Origin: Argopecten irradians
Lineage: Eukaryota > Mollusca > Bivalvia > Pectinida > Pectinidae
Reading direction: 5' to 3'
DNA length: 64,000 nt
Assembly: GCF_041381155.1 (NCBI RefSeq)
Contig: NC_091134.1
Location: 13,394,008 to 13,458,007, forward strand
Each line of letters begins with the position of its first letter. Position 1 is the stretch's first letter. A model generated the notes under the pieces. That model ran no database searches. It was given only the letters and a program-made list of their open reading frames with translations, and was not told the origin of the DNA. The translations under genes and the position numbers were made by a program. Shown here piece by piece: positions 11,416 through 23,956 of the stretch.

Positions 11416-14400
11416 ATGAATTCAACTTCAACTGTACATCTTATAGCGTTGATATTAGGATTTGTGATAGGTACGTACAATTCTTATTAATTGAAACTAA
11501 CAGGAAGTAAACAATAATCTTCTTATCAATGTATAACAGAAACTATATATATATATTTTTTTTTTTTTTGTCTTGGTTTTTCCGCCAATCTCATTAGACG
11601 TCGGTACCCCACGTGACCACCTTTAAAACAATGATCGACTGATAAAATTGATTGAAAAAAGTTGATTGACCGATCTGTCTATAAATAGATAGGGATTTCC
11701 CGATTCAGTGCATCAAAGCGTCGAAGTCATTTAAGCGTTTGAATGCGACATGTATTATAACGTTGAAAAATTAAGCGTTTCTAATGAAAACTGCAGTATG
11801 AGGATGCATTCGCCATCTTCTACTGTACATGTATCTGAAAATCAGGATTTATAAGAAAACTGTATCTTAATCCTCGTGTCATTGGTATGATCATTTTGAT
11901 ATTTACCCAATCAATTTCTGGTAATATATCCTGAAATGCAAATGCAGATGTATACACTAGATTTTTATGTGTCTTTTTTATTTATTGCTTGAAAAGAAAA
12001 ACCAATTCAAATAATACAACAATTGTAGCATTTTGAATTCGGTCGATGTATGTTTTTATTGCCCAAAGAAAAATTATCAACCTCGGACTACGTCCTCGGT
12101 CGATAATTTTTCTTTGGTCAATAAAACATGCATCGACCTCATCAAAATGCTATAATTGTATATTAAAATATATGATAGCATTTTAATACTTTTTAATATT
12201 GGTGATCGGGCAGGTTAAGATTTGCAGAATACATTGTTAGTATCTTACAATACAAGGATTATATATGTGCACGACTTATGAAAGCCAAGATGACCTTATT
12301 ATATCAACATTCAGCCATTGGCCTATACACAACTTTCAAAACGAAAGCAAATTGCCTGATATTTATTTAGTTTGGCTTGAAGCAAGACGCTGCTTTGTTG
12401 CGTAGGAAATTATTATTTCACTAAACCTGATTAAGAGTGTTCTCCTTTTTATTACCGTGGAAAATACATAAGCGCCTTAGTAAACAGTTCCAGTAATCCC
12501 GTTTTTGAAATTCTGAGTGTCGTATGGTTATTACTTAACAGACATTAAATTACCAAAAAAATCAAAGAATTCCATTCAAAGAATCATTTACAATATATAC
12601 ATTTGTTATAGCTAAGACGATACCGCAAAACAGGGGTTTCGATATTATGAAAATGACGTCATTCCACTAAATGTGACGTCATGTTTCGGCGATATAGAAT
12701 GCCTTTATAATTACCGGAAGGTTAAAATTCTGGGTCAAGTTAAGTTAGAAAATATTCCGTCAGAAGTGGACCAGATTCACATTAATCGTATAAGCGTAAT
12801 CATATTTTTTTAAAGTACATGTTCATCCGCAGTAGTTATCAGTAATATTATGCGGTAGTTGCAGGATAAAATTCTAAAATATTATTTTACTAGATTTCGT
12901 CGATTGAGTTCATGGTTCTGTTATATAAAAATATATCATCAGATATCATCATGTATCTACTCTCAATCCTTTGTTACAATTTATTTATATAAGTTTTATC
13001 ACCTTAACCATTTTTTTTCTGATCGACCTTACACGGTATACAGGACGTTCCTCTGCTAATCTCGCTGCTGAGCTTGGAGACTGTCCACCCTCACTTCCGC
13101 GAAATCAAAACGTGAGGTCGTATAATAACGTTTGTCTATACCTCATCACGGGAAAGATGTCCTGGAATGGGGCGAATTCGAACTGTCATCAGCACGGAGG
13201 TCGTCTGGTACAGATCCAGGACCAGGATAAACAAGACTTCATCTACCATACACTGAAGGCCATGCACTGGGGCGACTGGGGTGTATGGATAGGGGCCACG
13301 GACCACCACAGCGAGGGAACATGGAAATGGACAGACGGTGGGATATATTATCGTAAAAAAATATGATATAAATTATTTGACATAGACGGTAACTTATTTC
13401 AGTCAGATAAATGCTTGAGCTAGTTTTTCGTTCTTCATGACAACATGATTATCTACAATACAAAACTGTCTATTTACTATTCTTTTTAATTTTGTTGTGA
13501 ATCTCTTTCGAATCATTCCATTTCTGAATGTAAACGTTTAAAACATATGATGAGACAATAAAGTTCTGAATATCTCCTCTTGTATTTGATGATAAGATAT
13601 CATTTTTGTTTTAAAGCCACACTATACGTAACTACATGTATCAACAAAAATTCAAGTTAAATTCGACTCCGATGTCGTTAGTGTTTTTAGATGTTGTTGA
13701 AATTAAGATATATTAAAGAGTTTTTATAATGTTTTTTTTTAATAACTTTGGTACAGCAGTTGTTGAAAGCCGATACATGTAAACATGCCTTCATTTTAAA
13801 CTGATCGCCATAGAAGTTACAATTATTGCCGAACGGAAGTCGGAAAAATCATGACCCGTTTTAGGAAGAGTTCTGACAGACGTTACGTAGTTACGGTAGT
13901 CACATGGCGTTCTCGGCAACGACATTACAATGTCGGCTAACTTTGGCTTGTTTTACTAAGTGGGACCCGCCTAGCGATGTTCAAATATTTATTTGATTTT
14001 TATCAAAATATTTTGAATCATAATCGCTCATCTTGACTTCGACTTAGTCCTATCTCTGCATGATTTACAGCAGGAATTTTTTTTCAACGTTCTTCTAAAT
14101 CATGGAAAAAAATAAGAAAGATACGGATATTGGGCCTTTAAATATCCTCTAGGTACGAAACTGTCATATGGATACTGGCATCCGGGCGAAGGACCAACTC
14201 ATGGATTCCTTTTTTCTAAGGCTGGGTATGAGGACTGTGCCTTAATGCGGCTCAATGATGGTGGACGATGGTTTGATTACGACTGTGGGACTATTCTATA
14301 CCATCATACCTCTATCTGTGAATATCGTAAGATTATGTACTGGGTAACACATTGTTGAAATATTTTTCAAGGTGATAAAATTGTCTCGCATTATATTTTA

Positions 14401-15942
14401 CCTGATACGGCAATCCAATACTACTACAAATAAGATTTTGTTTAATTTTGAAACAAAAGTATGAAGAATGACATTAATATAAAATATTTTGTTACATGTG
14501 ACAATACTTTAATGATGTAAGAGAAAAAGAAAATTGCAGAGCCTCTGCCTGTAAGCGTATTAATAGATTAAAACGCCAGTCATGTGGAATAATTTCATTT
14601 AGATACAATGAATCATTTTGTCTTGATCATTTACAGCAGAAATGTTAGAATATGAGAAATCACTTATAAATATATGTTAAATGATTGTCCATCTAAGATG
14701 CCACAGGGGCTCTATTAGACATAGATGTGAAGTAATCAGCAAATTTCGAATGAACATTTTTGCAGTTTCACAACACATTTACTATTACAGAAAAACTTGT
14801 ACGACCAACAACACAATCGCCAGCAGAAAATAGATCGACCCGGACAATATCACCAATTGTCACAGAGACAACTCGTACTACAATATTGACAACCACTACA
14901 AGTACGTTTTGAACATTCTTCATTTTCGTATAAACTTTCTGTGTAGTACATACCATGTAGGCATCGACAGCTTTTGATACATTTACATATAAAATAAGTC
15001 TCATCTATAGATAAAAGCTCTTTTTTAGATCAAAATGACAAGAAGTATCTCCAAGCATTGGCCTTAAAATGTGCAATTGACTACCACATGTTGAAAAATA
15101 ATGAGAGTCATGTTCTGTATTTGATTTATTTCACAGGTTTCTCATATTAAAAATTAATTTGCTTTAACATGCGATGTATATATTGGAGAGAAATATTGGA
15201 TTTTTATTTGAAAACATAATCCCAACAGAAACCTGCTCCAGATTACATCCGACTGCAGCTGCTGTGAGAATCTACAGGAACATCTGTCTGAGTTTTATCC
15301 GAGGTAACAAATCATGGAATGACGCTCAAAGTGAATGTACAACTCAGGGAGGTATGCTGTTACAGATACACGATCAGCAGGAACAGGATTTCGTATTTGG
15401 GAGCCTCAAGTCTCTACATTGGAGTGACTCCGGAGCCTGGATAGGAGCTACAGATCGAAACAATGAAGGACATTGGAAATGGAACAATGGTAAGATGACA
15501 GATATTAATTTCCGTATTCAGGATAAAAAATTGAAAATGACACATTGCAAACAAAACATTCTAAATTTGTTATGTTTCTGTTATACATACTTATTAATAT
15601 TGCCTAAAGTATTATTCGATATATATGTTTATGCAACAATGCATACTTATCTAATATTATCATAATGTTTTTTAACATATACATTACTTTGTAAAACTAG
15701 ATAAAAATATACATATTGTAAAACGAAGAATGAGTCGTTTTGGTGTTACGTACCATTATGTTGTTGATCTTATTGATACTGTAGGAGCATCACTTAACTA
15801 CAGCAACTGGAGTCCTGATGAGGGACCACACCACATTGCCCTGAACGAAAACTGTGCTTATATAAATGTCGATAATGGGTTGTGGTATGATTTCAATTGT
15901 GGGGAAGTTATCTACAATCAGGCATATATATGCCAAGACTGA
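11416..15942 (+). CDS. Secreted protein with two C-type lectin domains (lectin gene 1), six exons
   Basis: Exons: 11416-11470, 13044-13337, 14153-14326, 14791-14901, 15229-15489 and 15785-15942. All five introns are phase 1; total 1053 nt, 350 residues. Residues 1-19 are a signal peptide. The first C-type lectin domain (about 30-175) contains WIGATDHHSEGTWKW, YWHPGEGPT and RWFDYDC. The linker (about 176-211) is Thr-rich and probably O-glycosylated. The second domain (about 213-350) contains WIGATDRNNEGHWKW, NWSPDEGPHH and LWYDFNC. Both domains have the six cysteines of the long form. At the usual Ca2+/sugar site, EGP replaces EPN or QPD, and WFD/WYD replaces WND, so the sugar specificity cannot be assigned. 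Poly(A) signals follow at 16398 and 16427. A secreted recognition lectin, perhaps in innate immunity, is the best guess. Intron 2 carries a MITE and intron 1 a hairpin repeat. Confidence 0.92.
12019..12160. mobile_element. Hairpin MITE-like element in lectin 1 intron 1
   Basis: Arms of about 68 bp are inverted copies. The left arm carries TGTAGCATTTTGA, GGTCGATGTATG and CCAAAGAAAAATTAT; the right arm carries their complements. The centre is almost loop-free (CCTCGGACTACGTCCTCGG). Lectin 2 has no such element in its much shorter intron 1 (539 versus 1573 bp). Confidence 0.8.
13615..14137. mobile_element. TTAA-flanked MITE in lectin 1 intron 2
   Basis: Ends read TTAA-AGCCACACTATACGTA on the left and, on the reverse strand, TTAA-AGGCCCAATATCCGTA on the right (about 12 of 16 positions match). 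The 523 bp element is flanked by TTAA duplications (13611-13614 and 14138-14141), as in piggyBac-type transposition. It ends 15 bp before exon 3. Removing it and one TTAA leaves an intron of about 288 bp, close to the 300 bp intron 2 of lectin 2. Confidence 0.75.
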
Positions 15943-16397
15943 TGGTTAGGAGTGTTATCTCCCTTTAACAAAAGCTGAGCAATATCTTATAACAATTCAA
16001 ATTTGCTTGTGACGAGTATTTCTTATGTCTTAAAAATATTTCATCAGCTTATAAAGGGAAAAAACATCGTCGTTTGTGTGGTCGCTGAACATCGACTGAT
16101 ACAAAGGCGTTATGTCTTTATGGAAAAAAGAGTCCCTCAATGAATTTTAATTGTAAAGATATCATCGTTTATAGTTTGACTTTATGTTTTATTGAATAAT
16201 TGTGTAATTTTATAATAACCCGTTTCGCTGTTTATGTAGAGTGTTCTCACATTTTGTGTGATGTCTACAAACATAAAACGTCTAAGTTTAAAATGGGTTA
16301 TATTACTTATGGACGTTTTGACTGTGTATTTTTGAAAAAATGTAATAATTCAAATATCAAAAACGTAAAATGCAATTTTTAGACAATTTTACTCTGA

Positions 16398-16432
16398 AAT
16401 AAATACAAATTCAAATATGTTTAGCAAATAAA
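16398..16432 (+). terminator. Poly(A) signals for lectin gene 1
   Basis: Two AATAAA hexamers (16398-16403 and 16427-16432) lie about 460-490 bp after the stop codon. The 3' UTR between has no other features. Confidence 0.5.
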
Positions 16433-17440
16433 ACTATATTGAAGATCATTTTGTATTTGTAATTGTTTATTTTGCTTATAAATCCGTTATATTTCAGATT
16501 TTATTTTTTTTATCGTGTTGCTGTGTCATACTTAAGTGTATATAGTGTATATAGTACAGAGAAATCACACATATGGAGTAAATAGATACCAGAAAGAATT
16601 AGTCTTTGACATACATGTCATGCAGTAATGTCCCTTTCTACACAGAGGTTTGTTCTTTTCACTAAGGGACACCTGAAGGCTTTCTTATTGACCAGAGTAG
16701 TAAAGTTGAATGTATTATTAAAACAGCTGTAATTGTGTTTTATAACTTATCAATAAGTACTTATATATTCTCATATAAAAATATAAATAGGTCCTCCAAC
16801 TAGGGTAGCCATTTTGAAAAAAGCTTCATTTTGCACTGAAAAATTCTGCCGTTCTAATAGTATATACTTATTCATTATCACAAATTATATCCGATAACCT
16901 AAATTTCAATCTAGATTTATCTATTTCCTAGGGATAATTACCTGTTTTCCTTTTGAGTTCATAATTAACGAACCAGTAACGGGGCCAAACTTCTATTTAA
17001 GGCTTGGTCTTCTGTTCACAGGGACCACGTCGATGATCTATTTTCATTTAGTTGTTTGTTCTTTTCAAAGAGAAAATGGTATATATTTTGTTTTTAGAGT
17101 TTTAATATCTTATTTTATATTTTTCTTCTTTCTCTTCATCTTTGTAAACTGTACACTTCCATATTAAAATTAACAAATTAACTTAATTGTGTTGATGCCA
17201 TTTTATGATTACAGAAGTTACTTTCCTTTGGTTGTTTTTACCGCTACGAAAAGTGTACAGACAGCTTCCTGACTTGAACTTACCACTTAATACACCTGAT
17301 TCAAATGAATTGGGGATGCAACAATGGTCTTTTTTTTAGATATTAACAAAAACGTTTTAAAATTCACTTAGCATACGCTAGTCGACGTTTTAAAGTGTTT
17401 TTCGCTCACCATTAGCTGTGATAGCATGTGAGGTGAGCTA
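16433..17440. other. Spacer between the two lectin genes
   Basis: About 1 kb of AT-rich sequence with no supported gene. The last 70 bp (from about 17375) are alignable by eye with the upstream region of lectin 1, which marks the 5' limit of the duplicated gene unit as at least this far upstream. Confidence 0.6.
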
Positions 17441-17493
17441 TTATCTTTATCGGATGATCTGTGCTTTTTGACACTGATAAGTGATAAATTGAA
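17441..17493 (+). promoter_or_regulatory. Conserved GATA-site cluster upstream of lectin gene 2
   Basis: TTATCTTTATCGGATGATCT is followed by CACTGATAAGTGATAAATTG. It is the counterpart of 11214-11260 with the same order and orientation of GATA cores. A second shared block, TTTGATACCGCCGGACAG, lies nearer the start codon (lectin 1 has TTTGATACTGCCAAACAG) and is probably 5' UTR. Confidence 0.55.
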
Positions 17494-17673
17494 GTGGTTT
17501 TTATATCATTAACGGGCCCTATCCACCACGATCATTGACACGCATGGCGATAGAGTTACCCAAAATACTTAGGCAATATTGTCAACATTGAAACCACGAA
17601 GTTACCTAAAGAAGTTTTATTTGATACCGCCGGACAGTTATTGCCTAAAAAATCTTCAGAGACTTAAATCACA

Positions 17674-20600
17674 ATGAAACCAACTACAGTTGTGCCTCTT
17701 ACAGCATTCATATTAGGATTTGTAACAGGTATGTGAACATTATATTATTAATTTGAATCTAACAGGAAGGAAAACATGATCATTTATATTACGTCTTATA
17801 GATGAAATATTTAATAAGGGGCAAAGAAGAAATTCTGACAGTGTGGACAAAAGATTGTTGAATTTTCGAGGCGATCTGCCCATTTGTCAATACACAAGAA
17901 AAACAAATAAAATTACATATTTAGGACGCCGCGGACGTTCACAAATACATGAACAATGAACACATATAGAACATATAGATAAACTAAAGGGACAATATCT
18001 ATGCGTATTGCCTGAATATCTAATACCTATGATAATAGGACTATTATATAAGTATTATTATATAACCGAAACCAATAGTAATGTAATATGTAATAGTTTT
18101 TGAACATTTTTGATATGACTGGTCGAAGGGATGCATTAATCTACTAGCATTGATCGACTATCATTTCACAAGGGCTATTTCCTTGCTTTTCAATGAAGTA
18201 ACATGTTCACTGCCTTCTTTATGTCATCTCAAAACCTAAATCAAGTTTATTAATCAACCTTATTTAGGACGTCCCTCTGCTAATATCGCTGTCGAACTTG
18301 AAGACTGTCCACCCTCACTTTCATATAATGACGTCTGTCTGCTTTTCGTCTCGAGAAAGATGTCATGGAATGGGGCCAATTCGAACTGTCATCAGTACGG
18401 AGGTCGCCTGGTACAAATCCAGGACCAGGATAAGCAGGACTTCATCTACCATACACTGAAGGCCATGCACTGGGGCGACTGGGGTGTATGGATAGGGGCC
18501 ACGGACCACGACAGCGAGGGAACATGGAAATGGACAGACGGTACGTCTATCTATCAAAGAAAAAAAGTAAAACATGATATGAATTCTTTGACAGAAATTT
18601 GACCACAATATTAGCAACGTGAATACGTAATATATACATAGATGAATTTTATATCCTGTTATATTTGTTGTCAACGAGGCAAAATAATCATGAAGTATAA
18701 TACAAATTGAATTCATGTAATGTCCATCAAAAAACCTCAATCGTTCTCTTTTCCATTATACTGCAGGTCATAAACAAATATGTTCAATATAATTTAGAAC
18801 GAAAGTGAATTCGAACCTGTTTGTATTGTGTCTGTTTTAGGAACAAATGTAACGTACGGGAATTGGCATCAGGGCGAAGGACCAACTCATGGATTCCTTT
18901 TTTCTAAGGCTGGGTATGAGGACTGTGCCTTAATGCGGCTCAATGATGGTGGACGATGGCATGATTACGACTGTGGGACCATTCTATATCATCATACCTC
19001 TATCTGTGAATATCGTAAGTCTATTTAAAGAGTAATATACATGTATTATATATATATATATATCCCGTAAGTCAATCTTCTTACATTATTTGTTTATTTT
19101 CGGAAGAAGTCTACACTATATGAAGTAACCGCTTTAGCCTCCTACGCTGCCTGAAAATGAAAGTTGTTATGGTCCTTTCGGGTCACCTCGTTGTTTATAC
19201 GAGGCGTAACCTACACAACAAAGACAAAATGAGAAAAAAATATACATTTGTATACATTTGAACATTCCGTATGTAAATGTGAGCCATCATCGATTTAAAA
19301 AACGGATTTAGGACAATTTTATGTCATTGTTTTTGTATCAGGGCTGCTATCGTTTTAGTGATGGCAGTTTGCATAGTTGTATTGGATGATTTTATTTGAA
19401 GAATTGTCACTCTTCCCAACGGTAGTAACTTTTTGTTTGTTTGTGAAGATTTTTTGTTTGTTTGTGAAGATTTACTAGAAATATGTTTTAGCCGCTGAAA
19501 CTTAGCGGGGTAGAATTTTTGTCTCTTGGAACTTTCCTCTCTTCTTGTAATATGTACCTGTAGAGTAAGAGTTTAACCAATTTTTTCTAGATCCCAAATA
19601 CCTCTAAAATTTGTCTATAGACACTATGGTAGGTTCAGATTGTTGTTTTAACAGTCAAAATATCAGAATATCAAACTCAAATTTGTGTACAAAGATGTTC
19701 CATGCATGATAAAGGATTTGGTTTCTATTCACATGGATATAACTGTTTAAACAATCTCCAAAATAAGAACTAAGATATATTTCAGTCTTTAAAAACACTG
19801 TCAAGTGATGGTTTTCATTTTTACAGAGAAAGGTGGTCGAAATAACGTTTCACAAACGTCAGCAACTAGACCGACTTCGACAATGCCAACAACAATCACA
19901 TCGACAGCGAGTAAAACAACTACAAGTACGTCAGTCACAGCGACAGCGAGCACGACTACAAGTACGTCAGTTGCATATTTAAACATACAAATCTAAATCA
20001 TTTACGTGTAATAGATATCAGGAAAGCAGCACATTTCTCATTACAAAATACGTCTTTTATAAAAAGAACCATGAGAGTCCTGCTCTGTTGCCTTTATTGA
20101 AACATTTTGTATGTAGTGTAGATTCATAGACAATTTTATGACATTTTTATAACATATTTGCATTCGGCAAATCAGGAACCTTCGGCACTCTTTCGTTTAT
20201 GGAGAGTGAGAGTTTCGGATTGTATTTTCAGGTTTACTGAAAGTGCCGAAAGTTCCCGATTGCCGATTCAGTTTACATTTGTTTTATTGCTCTACAGAAT
20301 CCTGTCCTAGATTCAACCCAGCTACAGCTGTTGTGAAAATCTACAGGAACACTTGTCTAAGTTTTATCCGAGGTAACAAGTCATGGAATGACGCTAAAAG
20401 TGAATGTACAACTCAGGGAGGTATGCTGTTACAGATACACGATCAGCAGGAGCAGGATTTCGTCTTTGGGAGCCTCAGGTCTCTACATTGGAGTGATTCC
20501 GGAGCCTGGATAGGAGCTACAGATCGAAACAATGAAGGACATTGGAAATGGAGCAATGGTACTATTAAAGACAAATTGTACTTTTCAAATACGGGAAAAT

Positions 20601-21003
20601 GGCAAAGAAAAGACATTTATAACACATGGCAAAAAACAGTTAACATTACGTATATATGATTTTTTCCTCCTATGTGTGAAATTATAGCTCAAACCTTCAT
20701 TTGAATATATTTCATTATATATATGTTTGTTTAAACAATCAACTTAATAGTGTAGGTATCTTATATTATCTTATATTATCATATAATATTTTAGTTTACT
20801 GCTTCTTACTGTAACTAAAGCATTGGTTAATTTATAATGTAGGTGCATCACTTAACTACAGCAATTGGAGCCCTCGGGAGGGACCACACCACAGTGCCCC
20901 GAACGAGAACTGTGCCATGGTGAATGTCGATGATGGGATGTGGTACGACTACGATTGTGGAGAAGTTATCTACAATCAGGCATATATATGTCAATTCGAA
21001 TAA
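17674..21003 (+). CDS. Secreted protein with two C-type lectin domains (lectin gene 2), six exons
   Basis: Exons: 17674-17728, 18268-18540, 18841-19014, 19827-19961, 20298-20558 and 20843-21003. All introns are phase 1; total 1059 nt, 352 residues. The layout matches lectin 1: signal peptide 1-19, first lectin domain about 29-168, Thr/Ser-rich linker about 169-212, second lectin domain about 214-352. Key motifs are WIGATDHDSEGTWKW, NWHQGEGPT, RWHDYDC, then WIGATDRNNEGHWKW, NWSPREGPHH and MWYDYDC. Compared with lectin 1, exon 2 is 21 nt shorter (seven residues lost between the first two cysteines), and WFD in domain 1 is WHD. Exon 4 has two possible in-frame donors (after 19925 or 19961). EGP stands where EPN or QPD normally binds Ca2+ and sugar, so binding is uncertain. 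It is clearly a tandem duplicate of lectin 1. Confidence 0.92.
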
Positions 21004-21686
21004 TGAAAAGTGCATAGATCGTAGTATCGCAGTGCTTAAACTAGATTTGAGAACTATCGTACAAAATGCCTTTACTAATTCTTGTTTTGACTGAAACGTT
21101 GTGAAGTTTGAGATATAGTTTCAGAGATACGTAAATCAGTATAAATTATCTAAACCGGATTTCACAGGGACCAGTATAATTGGTCTGTATACTAGTGAGA
21201 ATACATTTATGGGATCTGGATTAAACAATAGCCGGTTCTGACAAGTTATACTGTACATATCTTTGTGCTTCATATGTACTGCTGTAGAGTTAAAATTTTC
21301 ATTATTTTCAGTTCAAAATCATATGTATGATTATAGGGTACATTTTACTCTTTTACTGTAATTGTACATATTTTGGCAGTGGGTTTGTCTTATCTCCTTC
21401 CATGCCACCAGTATCGCGCCTATAGCATTTCTTATAATATGTTGATTAAACAATTATCACATACTTGGCCCGTCCAGCCATGTCATACGGCCATGTCTTA
21501 AATATCGTAAGACACTGTGCAATAACACTTTTATGACGTCGCATGTACAAAAAAAGAGTAGTTTTAACATCATTAACTATATATGGTGTCGCATGCTTTT
21601 CTAAGTAGATGGAAACGTCACACCCGAAACGGATTTCTACTGTTTTATATTGATACCAAATTCAAAGTTGTACTTATATTTCTATT

Positions 21687-21692
21687 AATAAA
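21687..21692 (+). terminator. Poly(A) signal candidate for lectin gene 2
   Basis: AATAAA about 680 bp after the stop codon; an alternative hexamer lies near 21908. No closer canonical signal was seen. Confidence 0.35.
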
Positions 21693-23952
21693 AGTTATGT
21701 GATATATAAAACCTTCTCGCGGCTCTGTAGTATGAAATGTATCAAAACCCATTAAATAATGTGATATGCCACTCGCCTAAAGGCTTTGAACATATCAAAT
21801 TACTGAACTTATTTTATAAATTTCATATCACATAGTCACTCATGAAAGATCCTATATCAATTATATGTTCAAATGAGTGAATCCATCATAGTGCTAAGTT
21901 GTTCGAAATAAATTCTTCTCTAAGCTTTGATTGCTTCTGTCAAAACAAATACGGTTACAGACGCATTTGATATTTGTGGGCCGTAAAAACTTTAAGTTTT
22001 TTCATATTCATGCTTGACTTAAATAAAAATAATAATTATAAAAAAATAAAGTTTCAGTTTTCTGTTAGTTGAATCGTGGTCTAATTTGTTTACCCAGTGT
22101 TGAAGTTCGTCACATGGTAGTTTCTAATGTCGGGTGAATCTTGTTTTTATCAAAAGCGATCAAAGATAATCGTATATTGAACGAGATAAGTGAATGTTAT
22201 ATTTTGATTAGACCACATGTATATACACAATAAAATGTCATTCGAAGAAATACCTTAGCCGCAAGTTATTTCTTAGCAATTGCTTTATAAATGTATATGT
22301 AAATATTAGATAAACAGATATAATTCCAAATTGCAGTTTTACAACTAAAATGAAGGAGATTTTTTTTGTGAAAAAAATATGAACCTGTTTTGGAGTCAAT
22401 ATGGTGCATATTTTTCAATTGCAAATTACCGTAAAGGAGTATCCATTTGGTGTTTTGACCGGTGTATACTTACATGTATGCTGTTACGTACTGTGCACTC
22501 GTGACAGATACACCCATACCATTAGTTATGCATCATGAACTAAAATAGTTACATATATACATTTACTGCTTTTATTTCTATATGGAATTCCATGTCAGAT
22601 CATTTTGCATTGTATCATGATGTAATGAATGTTGTAATCTTTAGTTTATATTTAACTTTTGGTCTTTAGCTTTTTGCAATCTACCACTTGTTGATTACCA
22701 CCAGCTGATCGGGTATTTCGATCAATATTTATTCGTTTGGATCTTTTTTTTCATGTAAAAAATATTTTCTGTGTAGATAAGGTAAATACAGGTATAGTCA
22801 TATAGTTATATGTTCATACAACGTTACTGAGGGTCACGTTATGAACAAAACGATTTTTGCTTGTTGAGAAATACCTCAGTAGGTTTTCTTTCTATACATA
22901 CATTGTATTCGAGAAATTCATGTTATTAGGAATATATCACAAACAAATTCATTGCTATTGCAAACAGAAAAATATACAAAATTACACTTTTTGTCCCACG
23001 AAATTATTTCAGAAGAAATAATACAGGTGTTCGGAGATATTTGATTAATAAATAAAACTTTTAAGCAAGAGAAGAACACAACACAACAAACACATAAAAC
23101 ATACGCGTCCTTCACACGTTACACATTGTAAAAACGCACACACAAAATTCTTAAAAAATCACAGAGACTTCAACCTACGTTACAAGTCCCTGTGTAAAAA
23201 ATACTGAATACGATGTTAATGAGACGTTATGCGTAAACAACTTGTCAACGCTTCCGCGGTGCTGATGCCTTTGATCTGATATCTTATGCTGTATTTTAAA
23301 CCTTTCTGGCTAGGTTTGTTTGATAATTGTGCAACTGTCCCGCCGAACGGCATTCAACTCAACTACTCGCATCGTTGAATCCCATTTAAATACAGAAGTT
23401 CAATCATCCGATTATATATACTAGCGGTATGATAGGAATCAAAAACCAAGATCTCATTTAGGTTTCTTTTTACTAAAATTTGTCATACATTATCACAGGA
23501 CTATCATCGTATAGCAATAGGTTGACACAAGACGGCATTATTGAAATAGTCAAAGAATCTTTGACACTTCACGGGTTACTATCAAAATCGTGATACCGTT
23601 GCTATAACGACAGTAACAGTACTGAGATATTGTATAGAACTATATGACCTCATATTTATAATGTGTATATACATATACATTACGTATATCCCATTTTATC
23701 TCTTAAAGATGAATACAAGTATTTATAGGCGTGTCCTTTTATCTTCCAAATCCATCTTTGTTACGGATACCTCATATCATTTGTTATTTTAAAATAAATA
23801 AGTAATGATATTTGTAACCATATGATAACATATCTAAAAATGAAGTCATCAGGCATAAAATATATACCTGGTATATTCCGTCGCTACAAACACCAACATA
23901 ATTATAAGATCTAACAAGTCTGACAACAAATAAAACCAGTGTAATGTTTTCA
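21693..23952. other. Intergenic, no supported gene
   Basis: AT-rich spacer between lectin 2 and the MITE pair. Short open frames on both strands lack recognisable domains or splice context. Nothing further was identified. Confidence 0.6.
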
Positions 23953-23956
23953 TTAA

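Noticed and set aside
18363-18740. 125-codon open frame on the minus strand
   Set aside because: It is antisense to lectin 2 exon 2 and its intron; the exon itself has clear lectin-domain coding on the plus strand.
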